NCBI GenBank assembly: GCA_012295275.1
Contig: CM022665.1
Location: forward strand, 18,890,650 to 18,954,649
DNA from: Chrysomallon squamiferum
Taxonomy: Eukaryota > Mollusca > Gastropoda > Neomphalida > Peltospiridae
DNA: 64,000 bases
Direction: 5' to 3'
Shown here: in pieces, positions 38,002-52,179 of the stretch
Position numbering within the stretch: position 1 is the first letter of the stretch
How the letters are laid out: each line of letters opens with the position of its first letter
The notes under the pieces: generated by a model
What the model was told of the DNA's origin: nothing
The model's input: the letters and a program-made list of their open reading frames with translations, nothing else
Database searches by the model: none
Position numbers and translations under genes: made by a program

Positions 38002-38998
38002 TATTTTCTAGGTATTTTCTGTATTAGTATAAAATAATTACACACTCAAACATATATTATATGTAGATATGTTTTCAAACATCATTGGAAGAAAGATAAC
38101 TGTATTAAAAAACACAACTAAAAAATAAGCCTTGTAAACAAACCTCCACTCAAACAAAGCCCCAGTGAAACAAAAACAAATCAACAAGAAGAAATAATAA
38201 TAAAAGAAACAGAACTGGTAATAATAAAATAAAGAAAGCACAAAAGAAAAAAAGAAGAAAAGAAAGTCGTAAAACTAAGGTAAGTAATTTATATATTATC
38301 ACAGTAAATAAATATCAGTAAAGAGATGGGTTGTTACTTAGATACAGCTTTCAGTATCGTATTAGTCTCTAAAAAGCTAATTTACTTAAAAACTAAATTA
38401 TATTTAATTATTTGAAGGCAGCTAAATAGACGGGTGAAAAGCAGGACGTACAAAGAGCGTTCGTTACTAACATGAGATAATTCTTTGCTTCCTTACAAAA
38501 TAAACAGCTGCTGCCTGTTGAAGCTACTAATAATAGTAATCATGGCCGTAACTACACTGAGGCAAATATAACCGAAACTGACGATTTTTATTATTATTAT
38601 TATTCATTTTTTTATATACAAATATTTTCTTTAATAAATATAAAATATAAATGGCTAGAAATGAGGAATCTGCGTCATTCAAGTCGGACCTTCTGGGGGC
38701 CTTAAGCGGACTCCGGACCCATCGCCCAAAAAGTTTTGCCACGCCCCGATCCGCAGGGCGATTAAGTGTTTTTGCCTCATTTCATAAAGAGTCTGGTTTC
38801 GGCTAACATTACTTTTATTAGTAGTATAGTAGTAGTAGTTGTAGTCGTAATAGTAGTAGTAACTGTTGTATTGATGGTAGGAGTAATAGTGTTAGTAGAA
38901 GCTCATGTAGTAGTAGTAGTAGTAGTGATAGTGGCAGTCCTGCTGGAGTTGTCGCTGTAATAGTAGTATCAGTAGTAATAGTAGTAGAAGTCATATTA

Positions 38999-39294
38999 AT
39001 TGTACTAGAGTATTTGTAAGAATACTAGTAGTATTTGTTATTGTACTAGAGTATTTGTAACAATACTAGTAGTATTTGTAACAATACTAGTGATATTTGT
39101 TACTGTACTAGAGTATTAGTAACAATACTAGTAGTATTTGTTATTGTACTAGAGTATTTGTAACAATACTAGTAGTATTTGTTATTGTACTAGAGTATTT
39201 GGAACAATATTAGTAGCATTTGTACCAATACTAGTGGTATTTGTTATTGTACTAGAGTATTTGTAACAATATTAGTAGTATTTGCAACAGTACT
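38999..39294. repeat. 41-bp minisatellite upstream of K3 exon B
   Basis: About seven copies of the monomer seen in units 1, 2 and 4. Confidence 0.9.
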
Positions 39295-39343
39295 GGTATT
39301 AAATTAATAAATTACCAATAATTATGCGTCCTGTATTTTGCAG

Positions 39344-39549
39344 TGTGTCGACTGCCTAAAGTTGTCGGTCCATGTCGTGCTGCTTTTAGAAGGTACTTCT
39401 ACAACAGCAGCACTGGCACGTGCCAACTCTTTATTTATGGTGGTTGCCGAGGAAACCGAAACAACTTCCGGTCGCTGGCGATGTGTTATCGACGATGTGG
39501 TGGACAGGGCATGATTTTCGGAAGACGCTACAGATACGACGATGACTAA
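39344..39549 (+). CDS. K3 Kunitz exon B (alternative terminal exon), P1 Arg
   Basis: Phase-1 exon after TATTTTGCAG; protein identical to K2 exon B. Joined to 36,133 it gives 166 residues. AATAAA at 39,603. Confidence 0.8.
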
Positions 39550-39705
39550 ATCATCAGCTACTGTAAATTATGTAAAAACAAAGGTGTGATAATTCTATGA
39601 TTAATAAATGATCATCTGTGATATTTGTTTACTGTTAATATTTTAAATAGCACTAGTAACAGTTAAAAGAGTAGTAGAATTATTATTAGTAGTAGTACTA
39701 GTACC

Positions 39706-39751
<46 letters not shown>

Positions 39752-39878
39752 AATAAAATATAAAATGCATCGTACATTCCATTATATTTATTTGTTGGTT
39801 TGGTTGTTTGTTTATTTGTTTATTATACATGTATTCATTTTTCTTCTTCTTTGTTTATGTTACTTTTTTTGATCTCTC

Positions 39879-39909
<31 letters not shown>

Positions 39910-40135
39910 CTGTAATAATAATACTGAACCATCACAAATATTGATATTTGTTTGCCTTTTTGACCAATTGATCATAAAAGCCTTATATTTTTATATACTC
40001 ATAACATTAAAAAACTGTTTGTTCCAAATTTTTGGATGATACTGTTTAGCATAATAATATCCATACTTTATTTTGTATGCATGTATACATACATACATAC
40101 ATAATACATACATAATACATACATACATACATACA

Positions 40136-40166
<31 letters not shown>

Positions 40167-40820
40167 TTGTTTCACATCATAATGAAGCGCGTGGTCTCAC
40201 AGAATTGTTCCGCCTAGATGTTCCGATTGAGCTACTTTCCTGTTCCAGTCCGTGCACTAAACTGGAAACTCGTTTATATTTTCACTCAGTGCTAATACTT
40301 ACAAATAACACCAGAGAGTGGCAAAACGCACAGGACTGGACTGGAAGTCAGTTACACTATATTTCTACCTGTTTTAAGTCTGAGTGTTTATTTATTATTC
40401 CTGGACACGATTACTTTCAGTGTCTTCTAAATTAGCTCTAAATGTAATAAATGTTTTGCGTCCAGGTAAGACTGGACTGGAAGTCGACTGACTGTATTTC
40501 TACGTTTCAGTCTGAAAGTTAATTTACGATTCCTTGCTTACAGTTCCGTTCATTGTTTTCTAACTTAGCTCTAAGTTTTCGGATTGGATTGGAAGTCGTC
40601 TGTCTGTACGTCTAGATTTTTATTTTTCCAAATTTATCGCGTTTCTCCTGAAAACCCGGGGCGTGTCATTTCTCACCTGTCTGTCATAGGTTCGCTATCA
40701 CTGTCATAGTAATTAAGAAACCGTATGTGTGCATCATATTATTAACTGATTGAAACAAATGTATTTCTATCTGTGTTATTTATTTATTTATTTATTTATA
40801 TATATTTTTTTTTTTCTCAG
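39550..40820. other. Intergenic DNA of unit 3 between Kunitz exons B and C
   Basis: (GTA)n near 39,705-39,750, (GT)n near 39,883-39,908 and (CATA)n at 40,083-40,164, then the DNA shared with units 1 and 2. Confidence 0.5.
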
Positions 40821-40979
40821 TGACTTGAACCAGTGAAAGAAGGAATAGGTCGTGCATACTTAGAAAGATTTTATTTCAATTCTGAGAAAGGAATCTGTGA
40901 TTCAGTTATCTACACTGGTTGTGAAGACAATAGAAATAATTTACTTTCACTCATCGACTGTATCAAAGTTTGCGAGTAA
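40821..40979 (+). pseudogene. Kunitz relic exon C, unit 3 (nonsense)
   Basis: Same TGA in place of the first Cys codon and the same loss of the second Cys as in unit 1; remaining Kunitz spacing intact to TAA at 40,977. Confidence 0.75.
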
Positions 40980-43340
40980 TAAATGCGAGAACATCATTTT
41001 GAATGAGAAAGGTCTACAGGATTTTATATCTGACACACTAATTTGTATAATAAAATGTGACAAATGCTGCACGTGTACGTGATCTGGATATTAGAAACAC
41101 AACATTCATAAAATGAAGTGAAAATGTTAACAGTGATAATGGATTTGAGGAACTATGGGTTCACTAAAGTCTGTAACATTGAGGCGTACAAGAAGTGGGA
41201 GCTGGTAAAGGCTGTAAATTCCTCCATGAGAAATATTATATAATCTGTTATAATAAGTTCAAATCTGAATGCACGAACTCTGGCATTCTCCTGAGTCTAT
41301 CCGCTCTACACTACAGTTATATCTGAGAAATGTAGTCTACCTTTGTGAAGCAGTACTGTCATATAGTTAAATGTGAACTGAATAATGCAAATATGAACCA
41401 ACAAAACATTTTGTAAAGAGATTATCCAGCGTGAAAGAAACGAAATATGAAAATAATATTTATTGATTTAACATACATTATCCAGTATAAAAGAAAGACA
41501 GATGTTATAAAATTTACACCAAAATGTCATATGTTGTATAATCCAATATTTAATATGGCATAGCAACCGATATACAGTCAAGTATGACATTTCTTCTTTT
41601 ATGCTATAACTTATAGCTGTTCAGAAGATGAGTTTTGGAGAGAACCAAACAGTGAACTACTAAAGTAAATTTTTAAGTGACTAAATCAGTATTAAACATA
41701 AATATAACAAACAGACATGTCAGTGATAGGAATCAATGGCTGATCATCTAATGATAGTTTTGTGGACAATATAATTCCCGATTATTTATTTTTCAGCTGG
41801 AATTTTAACTTTTCTCAAGTGATTATACTCTTTTACTCTGCATTATTTATGTCATTTTGTAGTTTAAAGAGAAGATATAAATATTCCTGTCTCCTTTTTT
41901 CTCCTTTTCTTCAAATTTTTATTTCTGTCGTACGTTTCCCTTTTTTATTTTTCTGATTTGGCATTTTATTATTATTTTTTATTTATTTTACTTTATTTTA
42001 TTATTATTATTATTATTATTTTTTTAACAATTTATGATCCAGATCATCATCATTATATTTTTTTTTTATTTTACTTTATTTATTAATATGAGTTAAAAAA
42101 ACAATGTATGTTATGATAAATATTTCAATTTCATGTTGTTGTTTGTCTTTTAAAAGAAATGTAACAGAGATCACTTTCGTGTTTTATCACTTAACTGTAC
42201 GATGTAAATTAACGTTACTAGTCTGTATTACTTTATTATGTCCTGTTTCTGGTTTTGGATGTAATATATTCAATGTTTACTTCATTAAAGCGGAAACTGT
42301 GTTGTTAAACCTTCGTCTGAAGCGTGTTGGACTCGTTAAAAACTGCTTTATGGGCCTATTACGACACTTTCCATGTTAGTCAGTGCACTGTTTGTTTTAT
42401 TAAGTATCGACGTACATGATTTTAAGGTCCATGTAACAGGAACGAACGAGAAAACGACATAGTTTAAAAATTGGCATGGCAGCGTGAGAATAGCCTGAGA
42501 CCTAATGATATTATATATATGTATAGACACACGCACACTCACATTTAAAATATCCATGTATGATGTAGTTATTCTGTCTAAACCGGATTTACGTAGGAAT
42601 AATGAAATGTGCTATTTTTTACAGTTTCCCAGTATAGACTAATGTATTCTGGAGTTACGGTTTTTGCAGTATTTTTGTTAATAGGTGAATGAAACATTAT
42701 AATTATACTTACCATGAATGTCAGGTATTCGTCACATGCAGTAAATGATTTCTCTTCTTCCTTTCGTTTTAGATCGATTGACACATTAACCGTAACTGAA
42801 GTGACTTTTTGTATTTCTTTTGAAAGCAAGGCTTCAGATGCCCTTTCACCAAATTGTTCTATGTTTTACATAATATATGTGTGTTTATGTCTGTGTGTAT
42901 GGTTTGTATGGTTTTTGTGTGTATATGTGTCTATGTATCAATGTTTGTGTGTATGTATATAGGTATGAATATATATGTGTATGTATGTGTATATGCGTTA
43001 ATGTCCATGCATCAATGTATATTTGTATGTGTGCATGTCTGCATGTATGTACGTATGTGTGTATGTTTGTATGTATGTAACTATGGATGTATGTATGACA
43101 TGTTGATTAAGAGTCATTACTGTATAGCAGATATCTGTTAAATCTGCATTTTGGTAACTGTTCACAGTAAAATGCATGTACGTTGATATTTCACTTACGT
43201 GTCTACGCTTAGAAGAAGGATAGTCTTGGCTGGAGGATAACCCGGTCTTGTTTTAACAGTGCAGTGTCGCCACATGTCAGCAGTTTGAAATAAAACAGAA
43301 ACTACAAGTTTAACTTTAAACATTTCAACAATTTCTTCAG
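40980..43340. other. Intergenic DNA, end of unit 3 and 5' part of unit 4
   Basis: Same content as the equivalent stretches upstream of K1-K3, with TATG-rich low complexity near 42.87-43.10 kb. No exon recognised. Confidence 0.5.
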
Positions 43341-43457
43341 ACCTCAATTCTCGGGCGGTTCATCAAATGTGCGACAGGCTTGGTTGACCTCCTTGGACCA
43401 TGTAGATTTAACTATGACTTTATTTTTACACATGAACTATGTGTATATAAAAAATAA
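43341..43457 (+). pseudogene. Kunitz relic exon D, unit 4 (frameshifted)
   Basis: Carries the same extra 13 bases near the acceptor as unit 3, so units 3 and 4 group together here. Confidence 0.45.
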
Positions 43458-43645
43458 CCTACACAGTATGACGCAGGCTCTTACGAAACAGTCGCGGATT
43501 TAATGGATATTTTGTTTACTTGTCATGTAGATCAAGAACAACAATCGTTTTTAAGACAAACTGTCAAGATTGTTGTAATATACTAGGTTCTTCAAGGCGG
43601 AACACTTCTTCATTTGTGTCAGCCTATTTAGAAAAATCATTTGTC

Positions 43646-43757
43646 TGACGTCTTCTACTGCGATAAAATTCCTTAGTCACATCCGTATCAGCATCCTAAA
43701 CGCGGTATAAGTAAGAGATAAACAAACTGAGGCTCAGACAAATCCGGACTGTCAAGG
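43646..43757 (+). promoter_or_regulatory. K4 core promoter and noncoding exon 1
   Basis: TATAAG at 43,706-43,711, initiator A at 43,736, exon end 43,757 before GTGAGT, CRE-like TGACGTC at 43,646. The 5'UTR intron ends at 44,149. Confidence 0.75.
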
Positions 43758-44171
43758 GTGAGTTGAATCTGCCGTTTTCTTATTGCATTATACGAAACTT
43801 TATTATTTTATATATCAGAAATTGTTGTAGTAGTAGTTGTAATGGTTGTGGTTATGTTAATAGTACTAGCATTGTAGTAATAGTAGGTGTTGTAGTGGTT
43901 TTGGAAGCTGTATTGTTAATAATATCTTTTTATCAGCAGCAGAAGTAAGAAATTTGTAGAAACAAATTAGATGTTGCAGTAGCACTGCCATTCCTATAGT
44001 AGTAGTAGTAGTAGTAGCAGTAGTACTAACGGCTATAGTATTATTTTTAAAAACGCACACACACACTCCAACAAAGATGTTTTGAATGTATTTTTAATCG
44101 CGGTTTTATTCAAATATTACAAAGATTTAAAACTGTGTTAATGTTGCAGGTACAGCGATAAAGAGAAAGTC

Positions 44172-44766
44172 ATGAAGACATTCCTGTTTCTTTTTTGTTT
44201 CGTCCTGTTAGCCATCTGCAGCTACGGCATACGTAAGTAAATACATAAATAAAATGTGTAGGAAAAACACAAATATTCAAAAATTTATATCAGTGTCATA
44301 TTAATCAAAACTGTTGTAAATTTAAAAATAAATAAATAATTAAATAAATAAATAAATAAATAAATGTTATTGAAAGAAATTTGATTCATCAAAGAAATTA
44401 GTTGAAATGTTTTGTTTTGTTTGTTTATTGTTTTTTTTTTATACCGCAAAGGTTTTTAAGATTTTATGACGAATTTTTTATGACGTTTTCAGCTCCTGGA
44501 GGTAAAGGCATACGTAGACCAGGCAACATAATGCCACAAAGACCTAGATGTCTTATGTATTGTCCTTATGGTTACGATCATTCCAAACCTTGCAGATGTC
44601 TTCCTGGTCCAAGAAATCCATGCATGGTTAGTTTTTATTGCTGTTGTTATTTGATTCGATATACGAATTTTGATACTGTTTTACACACATAAACACACAA
44701 ACAGACAGACACACACACACACACACACACCTATACACAAACACAACATATTTACACAGACGCATG

Positions 44767-44853
<87 letters not shown>

Positions 44854-45719
44854 TAAATTATATTTGATTTTTTGTATTACCGTTAATTGATGTCGTAAAC
44901 GCTTTTAATAACAGTTATATAATAATTACATGTAATGTGTCGTTCATTTTAAACAGCGCAGTTTTCATGAAATCTTCTAAACGTGCTTTCTAGTCTAAAT
45001 AAAACCCACTGAAATTTCTAGGTACCAGAATCTTTCGATAAATTACTTTGCGTGGATTTTGTGACATATTTGACAAATTTCTGCCTTCATGTTTCAGACT
45101 GTTCGTTGTGCACGTGGAATGAAATGTGTACGAAGAGGAAACCGCGGAGTTTGTGTACGCATTGGTATCATTGGACCAAGACCAGGTTTACCAAAAGGTC
45201 AGCTACGTTTTTAAAATAATGTAAAAAACAAAACAAAAGAAAACCCATTCTGTTAGTTACTACTTTTGCAGAACATGATAACCTTAAAAAAGTATATATC
45301 AGTAACTTGGATTAAGAAAATACTTTGACCGATAACGTGTGTGACAGTGTGAGTATGTGCGTGTGTTTGTTACTACCAGTTTACTCCCTTGTATTAAACA
45401 GGTTAAAAAATAAACTTTGGCTAAACTATAGCTATAAGAGTTTAAAGATTACCAATATGTGAGTACAAATAGAATAAGGTTTCAGTCGATGTTCGGTGAC
45501 TGCTGTGTGAACGATTATTCTCTGTGTGATATTTCAGTCTGTCGACTGCGCAAAGTAACCGGACCCTGTCGTGCTATGCACAGACGTTTTTTTTACAACA
45601 AGAAGTCTGGCCAGTGTCAGCAGTTTATATATGGCGGATGTAGAGGGAACGGCAACAACTTCCTTACGATGGCAGAATGTCAGCAACGTTGTGGCGGATT
45701 CAGACGTAACTTCGGTTAA
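44172..45719 (+). CDS. K4, form A: secreted Cys-rich/Kunitz protein, P1 Arg
   Basis: Coding exons are 44172-44232, 44493-44626, 45098-45197 and 45538-45719; phases 1, 0 and 1; 158 residues. Exons 2 and 3 encode the same module as K2. The Kunitz exon protein is identical to that of K1 and K2, with P1 Arg and all six Cys. AATAAA at 45,795. Noncoding DNA around this copy has drifted more than its exons, which argues for selection on the protein. Confidence 0.92.
44770..44849. repeat. (GA)n microsatellite in K4 intron 2
   Basis: About 80 bp of pure GA. Confidence 0.95.
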
Positions 45720-46395
45720 CGTTACAGCGACTGAGTCTTCTTAAATACAGTGGTCAACATAATATAAATAATAATATGCCTCCTTTTATTTTAAAATAAA
45801 TAACTGCTTTCCCTGAAACATGTGTACAGTATGATGTTGAATAGTATATCTTCGATTGTTATGGCTAATTATTGACAAGATATACTACACTTTCAGACCT
45901 ACCCAGAGAGAAGTAAAAATTATTCATTAATTTAAAATACGATATTATATGGTATGGTAGTTACAATGGCCTCTAACTCTAAGATTATTCTGGAGTTTAA
46001 TACAGAAAGTGCTAACAATCCTAGGTCTAAGGATTACATACTAAAAAAAAATATTAATAATAAAAAGGGGTTGATACGTCCATAAGGCCAGGAGTTCAAG
46101 CCATGATGACCCTATTTTAAATACCTGTCTTCGCACGTCTGTCTAGTACGATAGTACTATTTGTCAGTCAGTTTATAAAATATACCTGGAAGAAAATAAT
46201 GTAGCAAATAAACGTGAACAATTACAAGTAATGTATTTTAATTCCTCTTTTTTCTCTCTCTTTTCGACCGCTCGATTGTTTCCTCTTTCTTTCTTTCTAT
46301 CATTTATTTATTTATTTCTCAACTTATTTATCTACTTACTTTTATTAATCTATTCGTTTAGTTAGTTCATTCTTTCTTTTGCCTGTCGACATAAT

Positions 46396-46397
46396 AT
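46396..46397. other. Empty Tigger site in unit 4
   Basis: Units 1-3 have the Tigger element between GTCGACATAATA and TATTTTCTAGG. Unit 4 passes directly from one to the other through TTA. A 30-bp duplication (TTTTCTAGGTATYTTCTGTA) follows at 46,402-46,455. Confidence 0.7.
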
Positions 46398-47009
46398 TAT
46401 ATTTTCTAGGTATCTTCTGTATTAGTATATTTTCTAGGTATTTTCTGTATTAGTATAAAACATATATTATATGTAGATATCGTTTCAAATCATCATTTGA
46501 AGAAAAACATTGGTATTAAAAAATCAGACTAAAAAATAAGCCTTGTAAACAAAACTCCACTTAAATAAAGCCCCAGTGAAACAAAAACAAATCAACAAGA
46601 AGAAATAATAATAAAAGAAAATGAACCGGTAATAATAAAATAAAGAAACCACAAAAGAAAAAAAGAAGAAAAGAAAGTCGTAAAACTAAGGTAAGTAATT
46701 TATATATTATCACAGTAAATAAATATCAATAAAGAGATGGGTTGTTACTTAGATACAGTTTTCAGTATTGTATTAGTCTCTAAAAAGCTAATTTACTTAA
46801 AAACTAAATTATATTTAATTATTTGAAGGCAGCAAAATAGACGGGTGAAAAGCAGGACGTACAAAGAGCGTTCGTTACTAACATGAGACAATTCCTTGCT
46901 TCCTTACAAAGTAAACAACTGCTGTAATAGTAGTCTCAGTAGTAGTAGTAGTAGAAGTCATATTTATTGTATTATGGTAGTAGCAGCAGCAGCAGCTGAT
47001 GTACCAGTA

Positions 47010-47577
47010 GTATTTGTAACAATAGTAGTAGTATTTGTTATTGTAGTAGAGTATTTGTAATAATACTAGTAGTATTTGTTATTGTACTAGAGTATTTGTA
47101 ACAATAGTAGTAGTATTTGTTATTGTACTAGAGTATTTGTAACAATAGTAGTAGTATTTGTTATTGTACTAGAGTATTTGTAAGAATAGTAGTAGTATTT
47201 GTTATTGTACTAGAGTATTTGTAACAATATTAGTAGTATTTGTCATTGTACTAGAGTATTTGTAACAATACTAGAGTATTTGTAACAATAGTAGTAGTAT
47301 TTGTTATTGTACTAGAGTATTTGTTATTGTACTAGAGTATTTGTAACAATAGTAGTAGTATTTGTTATTGTACTAGAGTATTTGTAACAATAGTAGTAGT
47401 ATTTGTCATTGTACTAGAGTATTTGTTATTGTACTAGAGTATTTGTAACAATACTAGAGTATTTGTAACAATACTAGTAGTATTTGTTATTGTACTAGAG
47501 TATTTGTAACAATACTAGTGGTATTTGTTATTGTTCTAGAGTATTTGTAACAATATTAGTAGTATTTGCAACAGTAC
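47010..47577. repeat. 41-bp minisatellite upstream of K4 exon B
   Basis: About 14 copies of the same monomer, ending about 50 bp before the exon B acceptor. Confidence 0.9.
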
Positions 47578-47627
47578 TGGTGTTAAATTATTAAATTACC
47601 AATAATTATGCGTCTTATTTTTTGCAG

Positions 47628-47833
47628 TGTGTGGACTGCCTAAAGTTGTCGGTCCATGTCGTGCTGCTTTTAGAAGGTACTTCTACAACAGCAGCACTGG
47701 CACGTGCCAACTCTTTATTTATGGTGGTTGCCGAGGAAACCGAAACAACTTCCGGTCGTTGGCAATGTGTTATCGACGATGTGGTGGACAGGGCATGATT
47801 TTCGGAAGACGCTATAGATACGACGATGACTAA
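47628..47833 (+). CDS. K4 Kunitz exon B (alternative terminal exon), P1 Arg
   Basis: Phase-1 exon after ATTTTTTGCAG. Complete Kunitz domain; one Arg to Gly change directly after the first Cys ([10 protein letters not shown]) compared with K1-K3. Joined to 45,197 it gives 166 residues. AATAAA at 47,887. It is the last part of the array. Confidence 0.8.
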
Positions 47834-47920
47834 ATCATCAACGACTGTAAATGATGTAAAAACAAAGGTGTGATAAGTCTATGATTAATAAATGATCATC
47901 TGTGATATTTGTTTATTGTT

Positions 47921-50144
47921 TATGTAGTTTGAATGAATACGATGATATCATTGTGAAGAAAAATAAAACCACAATATTACATATATATCCATATGCGAGT
48001 TAGTATCCTATTTTTTTGTATGTGTGTGTATGGTGTGTCTGTGAGTATTTATGTGCATCTTTGTGTTTGATCGTTTGAATATATATATGTGTGTGTGAAT
48101 GCACGCATACACAAATACCATTCACACAGACGCACATACCCATACAGACACACGTACATGTACATACATACCACACTCTAATAAAATAGAATATCTTAAT
48201 AAAACAGCTGCAAAGCCACTTTCCTTTAACATAACTTCAGAAACCAGGACATGTTTTTAGAAGTGGAGACATTAATACATGTCGGTCTCTGTTCAAAATT
48301 AATTGCTATGCTTACCGTATTAACCTTGACTCTGTAAATATAACAGATAAGTTAAAACAAACAGGGTTATACGTTAATTTTAGTGCAATAGTATCAACGA
48401 CCGCATATATGTATATGTATCTATGTATGTATATGTGTATGTATGCCTATATTTGCGTTTAAGCTGATTGTAACAATTCTTAAAATATTATTCTTTATTT
48501 TCAGTGTCTGTATTTGTTGATGATTTAATAGCCTGTATACATACAAATTGTTTAGTGGAGCTAAACGCAACACTATATATTCACATTCAAAACACTGCAA
48601 AACTTCCAACTAAGATTCAAACAGCAAAATGATCGTTTCCATTTCTTAAAGAAAAAAAAGAAAGAAAAACTAAGATAAACGCAGACAGCTACACATGAAA
48701 CTGTCGTACAGTTTAATGACAATATGATATTAAGGAGAAATGTCCAGTTAAAGCTCAACATGTTAAATGAATCACAATGACAAATATGACGGACATGGAT
48801 GTCTTACAGTTTTTTCACGAGTGATCGTTTTCAAAAGTTTCTCCAATTTATTGCTGAAAATATTTATAAAGATAAAATATAAAATTGCTTCTTCTTAAAT
48901 ATTGTTTATATATAAAATAATTGAGTACATTTTTTTCATGACTGATCGTTTTTAACATTATCTTCAATTTATTACTAAAAGAAAAATAGATAAATAAATA
49001 TTAAAAGCTTACGATAATAAAACATTGCACATCAGATGGCAATTGATGCTGAGAGATATAGGAATACTGAGAGAGCAGAAAGAATATGTATACTATGTAA
49101 CAGTGGTGAGACTAAAGACGAGATTGAAAATAAGAAATCACTGTGATTTCATGAATAGCTATCAGGCAGAATGTCAAACAACACCAACCAAAATCCACTC
49201 ATTTGACCTAATTCCTGGAAATTTTAGTCATTAGGCCAAACGCTTGACGATCTTGGGCATTAGGCTAAGTGCCTAAACATTTCAGGCTTTAGGCCAAATG
49301 ACTGGTTTGACATATCGACTATAACAGATATATACACACATACACATATGTATCTCTGTATATATGCATGCAAATGTATGTTTCTCCATATATATATTCA
49401 CAAACACACACACATTTAAAATGTGTCTTATTTCTCAGCCTCTCTATAAACATGTTGCTAAATGTAACTGTTGCTTTGAATTCTCATTCAAAACATCGCA
49501 AAACTTCGAATTACAATTCAAACAGCAAAATAGTCGTTTCGTTTTATTAAATTTACAAAGAAAGACTAAAATAAACGTCTACATATGAAACTGTCAAAGT
49601 GTCATGTAGTTTGAAGACAATATGACACGTAATTTGTTGTACATTAAGTTGACAATATCCGAGTGTCCAGTGTAAGGTCAACATGTTAAATGAATCACAA
49701 TGACAAATATGATGGACATGGATGTGACTACAGTTGTTTTCACGAGTGATCGTTTTCAAAACATTCTCCAATTTTTTACTGAAAATATATATCAAAATAA
49801 AATATTATTTATATATAAAAGAATTAAATAAAAGAATGAAAAAGTGAATGAATGAACAAATAAATAAATACACACTTTTATCATTATATCTGAGTAGAAA
49901 ACACAAAAACATTTATAACAGACAATCTTCTTTTGTTTTGGAATTATAAGATATTATAATATATGTAATGATTACATTATTATTTACAACCAAACGACAC
50001 TGGTGGGTATATATATATATATATACATATATGCGTGTGTGTCTATTATGACAATAAGAGAAAATAAATTTTAACAAATAGTGTTAATAACGATAGAATT
50101 TCACATAGCTATAAATCTGTTAGGAGCGCGTGCCATGTCGTATT
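47921..50144. other. Intergenic DNA between K4 and K5
   Basis: Contains GT/CA-rich stretches (48.0-48.18 kb) and a diverged block present three times: 48,577-48,870, 49,481-49,800 and 57,299-57,610 (shared core CATGTTAAATGAATCACAAT). A short run of TTAGGCCAAA-type repeats lies at 49,231-49,305. No gene recognised. Confidence 0.55.
48577..48870. repeat. Diverged copy of the K5/K6 upstream block
   Basis: Aligns with 49,481-49,800 and 57,299-57,610, but with more substitutions and small gaps than those two have from each other, so it is the oldest duplicate. Confidence 0.75.
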
Positions 50145-50298
50145 TGACCAACTGGTCACCTGAGATGACCGTTCACCTGGAGGACAGAAAAGAAAAATAT
50201 CACAGTGACCGTTTAAAATTGTTTTTCTTTTCTATATAAGTAAGACGTTTTAAAATTAGCTTCATTAGTCTCTAGTAGCAGCTACTGCTGATTCTACT
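50145..50298 (+). promoter_or_regulatory. K5 promoter with palindromic TGACC/GGTCA sites and noncoding exon 1
   Basis: TATAAG is at 50,235-50,240, initiator-like TTCATT with A at 50,264 (29 bp), and the noncoding exon ends at 50,298 before GTAAGT. About 90 bp upstream of TATA lies a perfect palindrome TGACCAACTGGTCA (50,145-50,158), overlapping GGTCA-x7-TGACC (50,154-50,170), and two CACCTG E-boxes. The half-sites look like nuclear-receptor elements; binding is inferred. The 5'UTR intron ends at 50,690. Confidence 0.65.
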
Positions 50299-50540
50299 GT
50301 AAGTAACATTTCTTTCATTTTAGTGTGTCTGTTATTGTACGTAGATTTGTACGTACGTATGTATTTGTTATTATGTTTATATTTCTAAGAATTAGTCTCT
50401 AGCAGCAGTAAAACAAATTTTGATATTAGTGTGTCTGTTATTGTACTTGGATTTTTATATTTGTCTGTATGCATACTACTATCAAGTCATATGTATTTTG
50501 CATATCTGTGTGTACAAGTCTGAGTGTATGTGCATATATG

Positions 50541-50544
<4 letters not shown>

Positions 50545-50616
<72 letters not shown>
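50545..50616. repeat. (GT)n microsatellite in the K5 5'UTR intron
   Basis: About 72 bp of pure TG. Confidence 0.95.
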
Positions 50617-50620
<4 letters not shown>

Positions 50621-50703
50621 TGACTGTGTGTAAGTGAATTTATTCTAAAATTACTGAATTTACAGTTCGTACTATAAATCCCTGTTACAGGATTATTACA
50701 AAG

Positions 50704-52179
<1,476 letters not shown>

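Larger units (their letters stand above)
31619..41253 (+). repeat. Tandem array unit 3 (9.6 kb), gene K3
   Basis: Head-to-tail copy with the same order of parts; next unit starts at 41,254. Confidence 0.9.
41254..47920 (+). repeat. Tandem array unit 4 (6.7 kb, truncated), gene K4
   Basis: Homology ends at about 47,920, just after the AATAAA of Kunitz exon B (motif TGTGATATTTGTTTATTGTT). Unit 4 lacks the Tigger element, a 0.45-kb segment next to it, and everything after exon B, including relic C. Confidence 0.9.
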
